Source: Pegea sp. RAD2-039 (Eukaryota; Chordata; Thaliacea; Salpida; Salpidae). From it: DNA of 64,000 bases. The stretch is taken from positions 1 to 64,000 of the forward strand of contig JAQGEQ010000104.1 in the NCBI GenBank assembly GCA_034620365.1, read 5' to 3'. The notes under the pieces were generated by a model. The model was not told the DNA's origin. It ran no database searches and saw nothing but the letters and a program-made list of their open reading frames with translations. The position numbers and the translations under genes are program-made. Positions within the stretch are counted from its first letter, which is position 1. Each line of letters begins with the position of its first letter. Positions 11,266-22,674 of this stretch are shown piece by piece.

Positions 11266-13020
11266 GAAATAACTAAGCAGTGCAAATATCAAGGATACTG
11301 ATGATGTAATATTTATTAAAGAAATTTTATTTCTTTAAACATCTTAGATACAGATCTCATCTTAATACTTTCATTCTGAATTTAGTGAATCACTGTGAAA
11401 TACTATTGCTATTTTATACCTGTAGTTATTTCTTAGCAAGTACAAGTTTAGATAATGAATATTACAATTTAATTAACTATTAATGTGTAGTGGTTTACTA
11501 TTTTGGAAAACAAGTTTCAAAAGAAATAGTAGTTTTTTACATGAATCTTTTCGGTCAATATTCAAATAAATAAGTTTGCAATTATATTATTGACACTTGG
11601 TATTCATAAACTTCTTTATAAGATTTTTATTTTTGGTTGCTTTTTATTTTTAAATAAAAAATGTATAATTGCATTGTACATTTTAAACAAAACATTGCAA
11701 AGAATGTTATTACATGAAAACTGTTCTTAGAAATGTTATTATGAGATTTTTTGAATTTGCAGAAAATTTCAAATTTTAAAAATACTTTAAGCGCCAGTTA
11801 GCGAAACTAATAAACAACCTTACAATTTATTGTTTTTTTATGAAATTTATTCGCATAAATAAATTTTATATTATAAAGAAATAGAATTACTTATAAATAA
11901 ATATATCTCTTAAAAAAGTATTGCAGAAATTGTATCTACAACTCATCTGTTATAATTCTAAAATGAAATAAATAAAAGATATTACTAACAACCTCATTTT
12001 CACACAAAAAAGCTTTACCAATTATTAAATACAAAATATTTTATATTGATATTTTTTTACTAAAATAAAATTATTGATATTATTTCTGCTTTTAAAAAAG
12101 TTTGACATTTTAAGGTCAAACTAATTATAAGCATCTTTAATAATATAAAAATTAAGTACAATCACTAAATCAAGATTTTACATTTGTAATTAAAAACCAT
12201 TTATTATTTAAGACATGCATATATCCGTTTCAAACAATTTAAACATATTAAACAGTTTTCAAAATAACTTGTTCTCGTTACACACTACTTTAGTGGGCTT
12301 ATAAATGTCAAACTTTATACTGAAGAAATAAGATAAAATCTATAAAAATTGAAAACTTATATTTTAAAGTATACAATATAAAATGTTAGAAATTGTTGTT
12401 TGTGAAACTTCATAGTAAACACAAGAAACTTCAGTTTTGTAACAACAATTGCAATCAAACGATTATGTTAAGCAGTTTACTATTGACGTAGTCATACAGA
12501 TAAAAGATATTAACATAAAAACTAATTTGAAACTTTGGTTTGGAAATAACTTGAAATCAATAGTTTCTATCACTTTATACAAATTTATAAAATGTATTTC
12601 TAGTAACTAATTCAGTTTCTTTAGATATATTCCACATAAAATTGTGAATTAGATTTACTTTCGTTTATCGAATTTGTCTCTTTGTTTTCCAGATTATTTT
12701 TTGCTGACAGTGGTACCTTACAGCTTTATGTATATTTGCTGCAGTCAATCTAAGATAAATAAAATTTTTCGAAAGAAAAAAATCTTTTGATTTTTAAAGC
12801 CAAGTTAAAAAAAAAACTTATTTTCTTAAAATTATGATTTTTATTCCTGAAAAATGGTTTCTGGTAAAACGATCTATAAATGAATTTTAATTTTCTTTCC
12901 AAAAAAGTAAAAAAGACCAAACTTCAACCGATCAATTTAAAAACAATGCTTAGTGATTATAAAAGTGTATTTGCTTATTTTTTTATTTATATATCTGCTT
13001 ATATATAATATATTTTTCAG
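11266..13020. other. AT-rich stretch, no gene recognised
   Basis: The GC-rich string GCGCCAGTTAGCG (11,791-11,803) resembles the recurrent CTAGCGCC-type motif listed elsewhere. Otherwise nothing is visible. Confidence 0.4.
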
Positions 13021-13144
13021 GTAAACATTTGTTTCAAATCATCAAATACTTGAAGAAAAGAGGAGAAAACTCAGCATTAAAAGATGTTAAAAAACGTTTA
13101 ATAGAAAATCTAAAGATAACGTTGAATGCTAACGACTTTTTGTG
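13021..13144 (+). CDS. Possible exon ahead of the zinc-finger gene, unrecognised
   Basis: A strong acceptor (polypyrimidine ATATATTTTTCAG) opens an uninterrupted frame of about 40 codons with a protein-like mix of residues (…YLKKRGENSALKDV… then …LIENLKIT…NDFL) ending at TGA, 13,142-13,144. I do not recognise the product. It may be a terminal exon. It may instead be an upstream exon of the zinc-finger gene 330 bp downstream if a donor inside it (for example GAT|GTTAAA) is used. No start codon is assigned. Confidence 0.3.
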
Positions 13145-13470
13145 AAATGTTGTCAATTAGAAAGCTTTTTTCAGGCTCTTTTGAACTGTTTACTTTCATT
13201 AATTCTCTGTTGCAGTATTGACTGTAGCATCAAACCACTTTAAAATTTACTTAAGATATTCTCTTGTAAAATATATATTTTTTTTTAAAGAAACTGTGAA
13301 TAACTGTTTTTGATTCAACTTTAATTCATGTTTTGATTAAAATTTGATTTTATCTCGCATAGAATTCAACAGAAAATAAATTCAGATTACAATCTAATTG
13401 ATTTTTATATAATATTTATATTTTTAAAACTTTTTATCAAACTAAAAACTAAAACGTTTTGTTTACATGT

Positions 13471-13496
13471 AGCTCAACAAGTTGAAACTGAATTTA
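13471..13496 (+). promoter_or_regulatory. Probable 3' splice site and leader of zinc-finger exon
   Basis: TTTGTTTACATGTAG precedes CTCAACAAG. The TAG here is the nearest in-frame stop upstream, so if it is intronic the reading frame enters this exon in phase from an upstream exon. Otherwise translation begins at the ATG at 13,497. Confidence 0.35.
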
Positions 13497-14279
13497 ATGG
13501 ACGACAAAGAATCTGATTGTAGGCGAAAGTTGTTATCAAACGAAAGTAACATCAGAGGTGAAACACCTAACAAGAAAAATGATAATGAATGTGTTAGTGA
13601 TTTTGATAGCTGGCACGGAGTTAACTTTGATGAAGTCAGTTTAAAAAATGAAATAGAAAATACAACAACTAAGAAAAGCGTTTCTACCAAAATTAGTGCT
13701 TCAGCAGAAAATAGTGCAAAAGAAAAAAACAAACTTTTGTTTAAGAAAATTCCAAATGGCAAAGACAAATATGAATGTTTAATTTGTTGCAGACGCTTTT
13801 GTTACAAATCTCAATTTATTAATCACGAAAGAATTCATGCTGGAGAGAAACCATTTGAATGTATTGTTTGTGGAAAGAAGTTTAGTCAAAATTCAGATCT
13901 CACAAAACATGAGAGAACTCATACTGGTGAGAAACCATTTGAATGTATTGTTTGTGGAAAGAAGTTTAGTCAAAATTCAGATCTCACAAGACATGAAAGA
14001 ACTCATACTGGTGAGAAACCATTTGAATGTATTGTTTGTGGAAAAAAGTTTAGTCAAAATTCAAACCTCTTAACACACGAAAGAACACATACTGTTGAGA
14101 AACCATTTGAATGTATTGTTTGTGGAAAGAAGTTTAGTCAAAATTCACATCTCATAAGACATGAAAGAGCTCATACTGGTGAGAAACCATTTGAATGTAT
14201 TGTTTGTGGAAAAAAGTTTAGTCGAAATGACCTTCTTTCACAACATAAAAGAACTCATACTGGTGAAAAACCAATTTAA
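13497..14279 (+). CDS. C2H2 zinc-finger protein, six fingers
   Basis: 260 codons from the first ATG in frame. Residues 1-90 form an acidic/lysine-rich tail without a recognised effector domain. Finger 1 (about residues 94-114, [11 protein letters not shown]...HERIH) is divergent. Fingers 2-6 follow in perfect 28-residue register ([14 protein letters not shown]...[10 protein letters not shown]), each with C-x2-C-x12-H-x3-H. Fingers 2 and 3 have helix text DLTKH and DLTRH; finger 4 NLLTH; finger 5 HLIRH; finger 6 (RNDLLSQH) differs most. Linkers are TGEKP except one VEKP. Such proteins bind DNA in the nucleus. Fingers 2-6 are nearly identical as DNA, implying recent internal duplication or homogenisation. 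The frame ends at TAA (14,277-14,279), in the linker before a seventh, degenerate finger. Confidence 0.85.
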   Translation: MDDKESDCRRKLLSNESNIRGETPNKKNDNECVSDFDSWHGVNFDEVSLKNEIENTTTKKSVSTKISASAENSAKEKNKLLFKKIPNGKDKYECLICCRRFCYKSQFINHERIHAGEKPFECIVCGKKFSQNSDLTKHERTHTGEKPFECIVCGKKFSQNSDLTRHERTHTGEKPFECIVCGKKFSQNSNLLTHERTHTVEKPFECIVCGKKFSQNSHLIRHERAHTGEKPFECIVCGKKFSRNDLLSQHKRTHTGEKPI

Positions 14280-14352
14280 TGAATAGTGTGTGGAAAGCAA
14301 TTTCACCATCATGCGATTCTTTCATACCATCAAACAACTTACATTATTTAGA
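14280..14352 (+). pseudogene. Degenerate seventh zinc finger after the stop
   Basis: Continuing in frame past the TAA, a TGA replaces the first cysteine codon, then IVCGKQFHHHAILSYHQTT follows and a TAG. The spacing of a finger is kept but the first Cys and last His are lost. The paralogue at 18.2 kb carries the same TGA in the same codon. Confidence 0.7.
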
Positions 14353-17300
14353 TTCAAAGTAATCAGAAAAAAGATCAGATAAAGATCAATTTTGTCTCAT
14401 TCTAGTTTTTAGTATTTCTTGTTTTTTTTTTCTATTATTTTTCTAACAACATTTTAGAGTTTCGTTTGTTTTAAGTATTTCTGATTTTTTCTTGTAATTT
14501 CAGCAAAAAACGTTTATGTTTATTTAAACGGTTATTTATGGTTATAGTAACTCTTTTGTGTTATTGACTATATACTTGAAAGCTTTTATCTCTTAATTTT
14601 TTAACTTTTAATTTGCAAACAGTTAATTGGTGTAAATCAATTTTCAATCTTTTTAATAGATAAACAAAATTTGATTAAATAATGAACATACAGTGCAGAA
14701 TTTAAATAAATGTGAAAGTTTTAAATATTAAAATGAAGCAATATTATTCTGTTTAAGAAAAGGAATTCTGCAAGTTTTGCTTATAATAAAATAAAAAAGC
14801 AAATAAGCGAGTATTTTGATGTAAGTGAGAGCAATAAACATTATTTTAAAACAAAATTACTAAACTTGTATTTTCTATCACAATTTTAAGAAACGTAACA
14901 AATTTTTACGTAGTGAACGAGTCAAGAAAAGACCTTAGGTTTAAATAATTGATAATTTATTACTCATTTATATTTCATAAAATTTTGAGTTGCTTGATTT
15001 TGAACTAGAATGCATAAAATATAAGAGTTCATATGCAACCTTTTAGTAAGGTAACTAACATTCAAACCAAGAAGCAAACGAACAATATTTAGTAGTTGTG
15101 GAAGCACAAGGAATATCATCAAAAAAAATTATAAAATTCATGCGATACAGCATAACCTCTAAAGATCTCAATTATTAGAATAAGAAAATTTAAAATAACT
15201 TCATACTGTTTGGAAAAATAAACTTTCAAATAGAATAAAAGAATGGTATTTTTAATCACACTATAGTCAAACAAATGTGTTTAAATAAATAAACCTAAAT
15301 AGATACTGGTATTATACAGCATGTAAACGCGTTGATAACATTTTATTTGAGTCTTATTATGAGAAAATGAAAAGTTTTTCTTGAAAAATTGAAAAATTAT
15401 TTGATATTTTTTAACAAATCGTTTAATAAAAATTTGTTTCAGATTTCATTATAAGTACCATAAACATAATGAATTGTGGTTTAACTTTTAACTTAAATTA
15501 GATTTCACTATAGATTGCTAGTTTACTGCTAACTAGCAGAGGTTTAATTTATTGTATAAAATTTTTGTTATACATTTTGCTGTAAACGAAATAAATAATT
15601 TATATGTTTGGTTATTGTGTTGTTTTTTTTTAAATATATAATATTGTTTTTAAGATAAATTTATTTCAGGAAAAAAAATCTATGTTTATTTTTTCCAAAC
15701 GATTAAGATTAAATAATATTTAAAAAATAACAACAATTTAAAATTTTTCTTCAGTCAACTATATTAGAAAATTTTTCAAAATCTTGAAACGAAAAGAATA
15801 TATAATTTGTAAAAGGTTAACATCCACTAATATTATCACTAACTTCCTTTCTTACTTTTACTGCAATTTTATTTTAAAGTTGATTAATTCAATAATAAAA
15901 CAAATTTTTTTTCATAATTTAATAATCTAGGCTAATAAGCTCGACTAACTAAGATCGATATAGTTTTCGGATGTTTTTAAGTGGAATAGAAAAAGGTTTG
16001 ACTTTTGAAGCATTTATAGAGATTTGAGGTTAATACTGGGAACAAGAAAACACTCTTCAAACGACATATTTTCTTTACTTTGAAAAAACTATTTTCTTTA
16101 ACACTTTCTTCCAATTTATAAACATAATCACTAAGCTGTAAGTTCTTATAGATACTTTTGTTTAAAAATAAACCAGTTATAATAATTATATTAAACTCGA
16201 TAGTTTTGATACTTGCATACTTGCAAGAACAAACCAACTTTATTAACCAATCAAAACAAACTAAAGTTGACTTAAGTTTGGTAATTAATGACTACATACT
16301 TGCAGTCTGAAATACATGCTCGCTAAACTCCGTTTCACATAATTTCTGTATCTCGTTTGAGCAAACAATTTGTCTAAAAACATGCAATTTATTTGCATTT
16401 GAATACTGAACAAATAATAGCAAATCACAAGATATTACAAGTTCTCTAAGAAAGCTGATTGGTGTTACATAAGCAAGGGAGTGATAAAATTGGTATTGAG
16501 AAAATCAAACAATGTTTCAAAAGTTCCCAGCAAAATGATCTTTCATTGATTTATTTTTTTTAAGGAATATGTAACTCCAAAGTGAAAAAAATTTTGACTA
16601 AAACCATTTCATATGAAAAGTTTCTTACTTTGAGATCTTCAAGCATATTGACCTTAACAAAATTATCATCTTGAGATATCTAATAAACGCATCCAGGTAA
16701 AGCACTTCTGTCTCTCAGAAAAGAATCAGATTTCCAATCAAATTTATGTCTTTTTAAATCATAAAGTTTTTAATGTTTTTCAAACTGTAATTTATTTTTA
16801 AATATCTTATTTGCGAAAATGTATTAAAAACATTGCATTTTGCAAAATGTAGAACTTTTTTTCTTTTATCTCGCACTTTTCTACAAACTCAGAATACTTA
16901 TCACTTTTTAAACTAGACGTTATTGATAATTGGCAGTCTGTCAAATTAATTTATAGTAGCTCTTATTTATGCAGATGTTTATACAGATAACAATCTATAA
17001 AATTATTTGTGTTTAAACTAATTTGTTTTAACCAAAAAATCAATAATTTAATTTAGTTAGATCTCAAATAAATAATATTAGAGACATTACCTTTATGCAG
17101 GTTGCAACATCATACATATATTTAACTACAAACACAATTAGAACCGAAAGTTAACAAGAAAATAAAATAACAGAGTTTTATTGAGGAACCTACAAATTTA
17201 ATCGACATAGTTTCTTTTTGAAGTTTTACATATAGTTATTGAAAAATTGTCATTTAATCTCATAAACAAAACCTGTAACAAAAAAAAACAGTTGCTAAAC

Positions 17301-17800
17301 ACATTTGAAAAAAAATGATTTCTTTATCTAAGCTCAGCGAAAAGTCGTTGATAATCATTTTAGATTTTTATATCAGGGTTATGTAAAATACTTTAATATC
17401 TACATCCATTATAAATCTATAATCTCTTTAGCAAAAGAAATGTAATTCTGATAGTTCATTTATTTTCTCTACTGATGTTCAATTAGAAAAAAAATATCCA
17501 AAATTTATATATGATTCTTCAAACTTTCTACTTTCTTAAATTTTCTCAGATAATATTTGTATTATAGAACTTTTTTGTGTAATTTTCTGCATACACTATT
17601 ATAAGAATAAATGTATTTTCAGAGAATAGAGTAAACTAATTTGGTTTTTATAATTAAATTCACCAAAAAATATCTAAAATATTTGAAAGTTTTAGTTTTA
17701 AAAAACTTTTCTTTAAATAGTAAATTTTAAAAAGAAAACAACGTTTTTAACTCAGAAAGGAATTTTCTGGTATTGTATTATTAAAACATCAATTTTTTGT
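14353..17800. other. AT-rich stretch, no gene recognised
   Basis: An intergenic region between the two zinc-finger loci. A minus-strand frame of 86 codons at 15,977-16,237 has no family resemblance and biased A/T codons, so I treat it as chance. Confidence 0.45.
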
Positions 17801-17934
17801 TTTACAGAAAACGCTAGTAGCTAAATTCTGATCAACTTCGTTAAGAAATTTAAGAGCTGAATTTTTCACTCTTTTCATGATTCAACAAGAATAAATCATC
17901 CAGCTCAAAGTTTTATAAAAGGCGAAGCACTTAA

Positions 17935-18275
17935 ACGAGTGACAGAAAGGTCAGCAAATCATATGAATGTATTGTTTGTGAAAGAAAATTTCGTCAAATA
18001 TCACATCTTGCAAGTCATGAAAAAACACATACTGGAGAGAAATCAATTGAATGTATTGTTTGTGAAAGAATGTTTAGTCAAAATTCAAGCCTTTTATCGC
18101 ATGAAAGAACTCATACTGGAAAGAAACCATATCATTGTATTGTTTGTGGAAGAAAGTTTAGAGTAAATCAAACCTTCTAACATATGAAATAATGCATACT
18201 GGTGAGAAACCATTTGATTGAAATGTTTGTGGAAAGCAATTTTGTCATCATGCAAGTCTTTCATACAACGAAACA
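17935..18275 (+). pseudogene. Zinc-finger pseudogene, paralogue of the 13.5-kb gene
   Basis: One frame reads [29 protein letters not shown], then [28 protein letters not shown], then [10 protein letters not shown].. before TAA (about 18,178), giving two complete fingers and one lacking its histidines. A TAA in frame lies just upstream (about 17,932). After an indel, another finger remnant (…HTGEKPFD, TGA, NVCGKQFCHHASLSY…) follows, matching the degenerate seventh finger of the first gene including its TGA. A TTTTACAG acceptor at about 17,808 may mark the old exon start. The array lost its middle fingers and is not functional as read. Confidence 0.75.
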
Positions 18276-18286
18276 ACTTATAATAA

Positions 18287-18450
18287 TTTTTATTTATTTA
18301 TTTATTACAATATATGTGAAGGAGGGTATCTAAAGAGAGCACCTCTCGCTAACACACATTCTCACAAATTAGATCTCATTGACGTGTAACCGAAAAAGGA
18401 TATGACAATGAAGAATTGCACAGAATCATAGTATTGTAAAAGAGAAAAAA
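18287..18450 (-). repeat. LINE 3' untranslated region and TAAA tail
   Basis: On the minus strand the element ends GTAATAAATAAATAAATAAA. Tetranucleotide tails instead of poly(A) are usual for CR1/L2 LINEs. The adjoining GAGGTGCTCTC string is the most widely shared part among fragments. Confidence 0.8.
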
Positions 18451-21432
18451 TCACAGTTTAGAAATGGCAATGTTGGCGATATTGTAACAATTCAGCTTTT
18501 TTTTTAACAACACAAGTGATTTTGACATGAGTGGCAGATTGTTCCATGTACTGATTGTGCGGTACGAGAAAAAACTTAATCTGGCTAACGTAGCTGGTGG
18601 AGTGGGCTTATTAAGATGTAATTTATGTCTTCTAAGTTGATATAACTTGAGGGAGGGACTAATGGAGAAAAAGTCATCAAACTGAAGATCAATTAGGTTG
18701 TGAATAATTTTAAAAATCAGAATAAGGTAGTATTTTATTCTTCGGATTTCCAAAGTATGCAAACCAATCTCGTAAATGTTGCCTGAACAGATTCGATTTT
18801 TCTGATATCACCAACTTGATATGGGATCCATGCACTGACATTGTATTCAAGAATAGGGCGTATGTACAGTTTGAAAAGGTTGACGAAAAACCATGGATCT
18901 TTAGAATTAAAAGTCTTTATGATGAGGTGAACAAGCTTGGTAGATTTTCCAATGATTCTGGAAACATAACTGTGCCATTTGAAGTCAGATGTCAGAGTAA
19001 TGCCGAGGTCTATGACTGAGGATACTCGTTCAAGAATAGATCCATTGATGTAGTATTGGTTGCTGAAGTTGGCAGCTGGCTTACGGGAGAATGTTATAAC
19101 TTCAGACTTTGTTGGCTGGATTTTAAGTTGCCAATTCGCAGACCAGTTTTCTACAAAATTTAGTGCAGTTTGGAGCTTTGAGTGAGAACCAGATAATAGC
19201 TTGATGTCGTCTGCATACACAAACACACTGACATTGTCTACTGTTATTAGTCTTCTGATGAGGTCTTCAATGAAAATCAAAAAGAGAAGTGGACCCAGGA
19301 CGGAACCTCGAGGAACGCCGCTGGTGACTTTACTAGGAGTACATAAAGATCTTTCTACACAAGCTCGTTGGGTTCTACCTGAGAAGAAATCTTTAATCCA
19401 TTTTAAAATAGAGTTGCTGATTTTTATGTGTTTCAATACAGTAATGAGCCTGTTGTGTGGAACAGAATCAAAAGCTTTAGCAAAATCAAGGTATATGATG
19501 TCACATGGAGTATTACTTTCGTAATGAGCTGTAAGCTCATTGAAAAAAGTGAGATGTTGAGTCTAAGAAGATCTTTGCTTAACAAAACCATGCTGGACAT
19601 CAGATATTAGATGATGCTCCGTCAAATGGCTAGATATATGGTTGTGAATGATATGTTCTTGAGTTCTGCAGATAACCGAAGTCAGCAAAACTGGTCTGTA
19701 GTTAAGTGCAGTGTTTCTGGGACCCTTCTTATAAATTGGAGTAATAATAGCATTCTTCCAAATTGGTGGAAGTCTTCCCCGCTTAAGAGTCATGTTAAAG
19801 AGTAGCGATAAGGGTAGCGCTAAAGAAGAAGTACTTTTTCTTAAAAACAAAGCTGGGATTTGATCTGGGGTGTTGGAAACTGTTGATTTTAGAGAAGAAA
19901 TAGCCTTAGATACTATATCAACTGTTATGTCTAGATCTACCATCTCAGAGATATTTGAAAGGATATTGGAGTAGGAAATAGTAGGAGTATTGCCATCATT
20001 GGTTATAAAAACCTTTTCAAATTGTTTGTTTAGCAATTCAGCTTTATTCTTTGGTTCCATCACCAGCTGATTAGCGTTATCAAGCAAGGGAGGTAGATGA
20101 TATCTCGCCTTAAGCTTGTGATTAATGAAGCCAAAAAACGTTTTCTTGCTAGGTGAAGATAAGATTGCACTTTCATTTCCTAAATAGAAGCTATAAACTG
20201 ATTTCTTGTAGACAAGACAAAGATCTTTGTATAGAGATTTGATGGAAGGATCTGCTTTAGTTTGCTTGTATAAGAGGTTTTTCAAATGCTGTAAATTCTT
20301 TAAATATCTTGGTAAGTGTGGTTTTTTGTTGACTCTATATAAAGTTATAAACTTTATGATTGGCACATTAACAGTGTTAGTAAACCTCGAGTAGATATCA
20401 TTGATGTCTTCGGTAGAGTTGAAAACAGAAATCCAGTCAACACCTGATAAAAACAAATGTTTATACTGTTATAATTTCCATGATAAAAGTTCCGTATGCT
20501 TGGAGTTCTAACGTTCGTAGAAAAAGTTTGTTGGAGATTGAATTCAATCATGTTGTGATCGCATGTCAGAGCAAAAGGTTCATTTTGATCAACGTAGATA
20601 ACCTTCACAGGTTTTGATGCGATGAGAAGATCCAAAGTATTACCACTAACTTGGGTTAGAAAAGTGACCATCTGAGATAGATTATTGGTATCAAGGAAGT
20701 TTACAAAGACATGACTCAGATTGGCTAAATTAGTTTTGTCTCCGTTCAAATTAAACAATTTTCCATTGAATGCTAAATTTGGGTTATTCCAATCAATTCT
20801 ACTAAAATTAAAATCCCCGAGAATATAAATCTCAGGACAAACAAGGCTTTTCAGAACCTTCAATAAGGCCTTAATAGTAACCTCATCGTAACCTTAGACG
20901 GTGGTAGGTAGGTACATATAAAGCGGGAAAACTTAGACTTTGAGTAATGAAAATTGAAAGCAATAATCTCAAATCCTGGGCAATCAATGGTATTTATCTT
21001 AATTCTTGAAATCATGGGTGCCAGTGATGTTTTATAGATTACACAAACACCGCCGCCTCTATGAAACAGTCTATCACAGCGCAAAGCACGAAAAAGATCA
21101 CTGTCATCCAGAAAGGAGTCAGGATAAAAGGGTTTCAACCAAGTTTCGGTAATGAAAACAAATATAAAATCTTGAGAAAGCAAAAGAGCTTTCAATTCGA
21201 AAATTTTGTTAACGATTGACCGTGCGTTGAAAAACATACCTAATATAATAGAAAAATTGTCTTTTTGACATTTGTAAGATTTGGTGGTAGGCTTCTGTGT
21301 ACTGGTATCTTGGGCTGGAAGCATAGTATTAATAATTTTGTGCGAAGAGAGGTTGAATAAGGATGATGTGGGTCCAGTGGTTATTTTGCACTTCCGTTTT
21401 TTGAAAAGACCTTCACAATCTGTAAAGCCCAT
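18451..21432 (-). pseudogene. LINE ORF2: endonuclease-reverse transcriptase, broken
   Basis: Starts with ATG at 21,432, overlapping the ORF1 end by about 50 nt. Endonuclease motifs: NARS, ITETWL (catalytic Glu), RGGGVCV, YILGDFNFSRIDW and CDHNMIEF (Asp-His). RT motifs: NYRPVLLTSV, then YLDFAKAFDSVPHNRL (catalytic Asp), SGVPRGSVLGPLLF, FVYADDIKLL (YADD) and LGITLTSDFKW. The conserved C-terminal block near 18,470-18,760 ends in FFSYRTISTWNNLP. Damage: frameshifts near 20,870, 20,460 and 18,755, and an in-frame TAG at about 19,563, eight residues after HGF. The usual PQGS is PRGS here. The pieces are 20,860-21,432, 20,354-20,863, 19,563-20,456, 18,735-19,562 and 18,451-18,762. Confidence 0.9.
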
Positions 21433-22376
21433 GGTGAACCTCGAACTTTGTATTTGAAATCAGTTGGTTGCTCTTTCTGATTTCGGCTGTACGCCTCGTT
21501 TAGAAGACGCTTATTTACTAAGCGATCATCTTCACACATATCATATGCTACTCTGACGCCCTGGAATTTTTCGTCCTGCTTAAGCTTATACAGCTTAGCA
21601 AGAAACTTACGTTTGTCCCATCTTTCCTGAAAGGACACTTTTAACGGTCTTTGATGATTTGATCTTTTTGCCCCGAGTCTGGTTATTGAAACTTTTGGAG
21701 CGTCCACAAAACCAAGGCTTTGAGTGCACATTTGATTAAAAGTCTTGATGTCATCGTCTTTATCAGTCTCAGAGACACCAAAGATGATGACATTGTTTTC
21801 TCTATCCTCCCGGTCCAGAGTAAGTTTTTTGTGCGTGTCAGTAACCTTCTTGGCAAGAAGTTGCACCACGCTAGTATTTTTTTCGGATCCAGAATTACCA
21901 ACAACTGAGGCCCATGTGAGAGGCTTCGTTGTGGAGGCATCCAGTTCAATCATAGATTTGGATAAGATAGAAATCTTTTCATTGATTTTGGCAATATCGT
22001 TGCCAATTTCGGATTTTAATTTGGCCAATTCAGTGGATATGGTGTTGCTGATGTCGGACAATAGGCTTTTGTTAGTGTTGGACGAGTTAGTTGTTTTGTC
22101 CATAGATCTATATTTAATGCAGGACCAACAAAATCCCACTTGCTGCATTTTATTATTTTCAAATAGATCATAACATTTTTTACTCACATCACTACAAGTG
22201 AGGTGAAACCTAGAGAGGCATTTGATGCAATCTATTGCCAGATCTTCACCAGAGCAAGTTTTGTTACAAGCTTGGCAATTGCCATAGCAAGCTTGTTTTG
22301 AAGAACTTGGGTTGCTTGGGTTTTTTGGAGCTTTTGACCGCAAGGTCCTGCCATTTGTATTTACCTTAGTTTCCAT
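21381..22376 (-). CDS. LINE ORF1: PHD-finger nucleic-acid-binding protein
   Basis: 331 codons from ATG to TAA, intact. Residues 34-86 form a C4HC3 PHD-type finger: C34-x2-C37, C50-x2-C53, H58-x2-C61, C83-x2-C86. Residues about 120-160 (LAKLKSEIGNDIAKINEKI) look like a coiled coil. Residues about 195-320 (RENNVIIFGV... through KYKVRGSPWALQIVKVF) are the region common to ORF1p of many invertebrate CR1/Jockey elements and thought to bind the element's RNA. It lies upstream of ORF2 with a short overlap in another frame. An intact ORF1 beside a broken ORF2 may be chance, since only a few lesions are present overall. Confidence 0.9.
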   Translation of the reverse strand: METKVNTNGRTLRSKAPKNPSNPSSSKQACYGNCQACNKTCSGEDLAIDCIKCLSRFHLTCSDVSKKCYDLFENNKMQQVGFCWSCIKYRSMDKTTNSSNTNKSLLSDISNTISTELAKLKSEIGNDIAKINEKISILSKSMIELDASTTKPLTWASVVGNSGSEKNTSVVQLLAKKVTDTHKKLTLDREDRENNVIIFGVSETDKDDDIKTFNQMCTQSLGFVDAPKVSITRLGAKRSNHQRPLKVSFQERWDKRKFLAKLYKLKQDEKFQGVRVAYDMCEDDRLVNKRLLNEAYSRNQKEQPTDFKYKVRGSPWALQIVKVFSKNGSAK

Positions 22377-22400
22377 GATAGATTTTTAGTAACTCCCACC

Positions 22401-22456
22401 AAAGTATACCAAGTTAATAAAGTATACCAAATATACCAAGTATACCAAATATACAA
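22401..22456 (-). repeat. Short tandem repeat in LINE 5' untranslated region
   Basis: The plus strand repeats AGTATACCAA / ATATACCAA units about five times, interrupted once by GTTAATAA. It lies just upstream of the ORF1 start. Confidence 0.7.
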
Positions 22457-22674
22457 AGTTAATAATATATAATAAATAATACTAAGTAAAAATATAAATA
22501 AATACACCACAAAAGTTAATCACAGCTTATTAGCAGTTATTCAAAAATGTGTATCCACCAAAGTTGTATAAAAGATTTTTACTGTCACCAACCACAAGAC
22601 ATAATATATATATAATAAACAATTCACTTCCTAGAAATAATTTTATCACAACTTATAAGCACTTATTCAAATAG

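Larger units (their letters stand above)
18287..22674 (-). mobile_element. CR1/L2-clade LINE, nearly full length, inactive
   Basis: About 4.4 kb on the minus strand with the order 5' untranslated region, ORF1 (PHD finger, coiled coil, RNA-binding-type region), ORF2 (AP endonuclease plus reverse transcriptase), 3' untranslated region and terminal TAAA repeats. The 5' limit is set by where similarity to the fragment at 465-595 ends. ORF1 is intact. ORF2 has one in-frame stop and at least three frameshifts, so the copy cannot retrotranspose by itself. It inserted just 3' of the zinc-finger pseudogene. Fragments of the family occur at 1-600, 4,985, 5,690, 6,885, 32,205, 48,770 and 53,430. Confidence 0.9.

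Noticed and set aside
12300-12410. TTTCACAAACAACAATTT on the minus strand as another small-RNA unit
   Set aside because: No Sm-like string plus stem at 75-105 nt; only the heptamer matches.
13463-14073. Frames on the minus strand and in other phases of the zinc-finger gene
   Set aside because: Shadows of the repetitive finger sequence without start context or family resemblance.
17939-18166. 75-codon plus-strand frame over the zinc-finger pseudogene
   Set aside because: It is the wrong frame of C2H2 finger DNA; the finger residues appear in another frame.
21683-22173. Several frames of 60-142 codons overlapping LINE ORF1
   Set aside because: Shadows of the intact ORF1, whose PHD cysteines and length identify the real frame.
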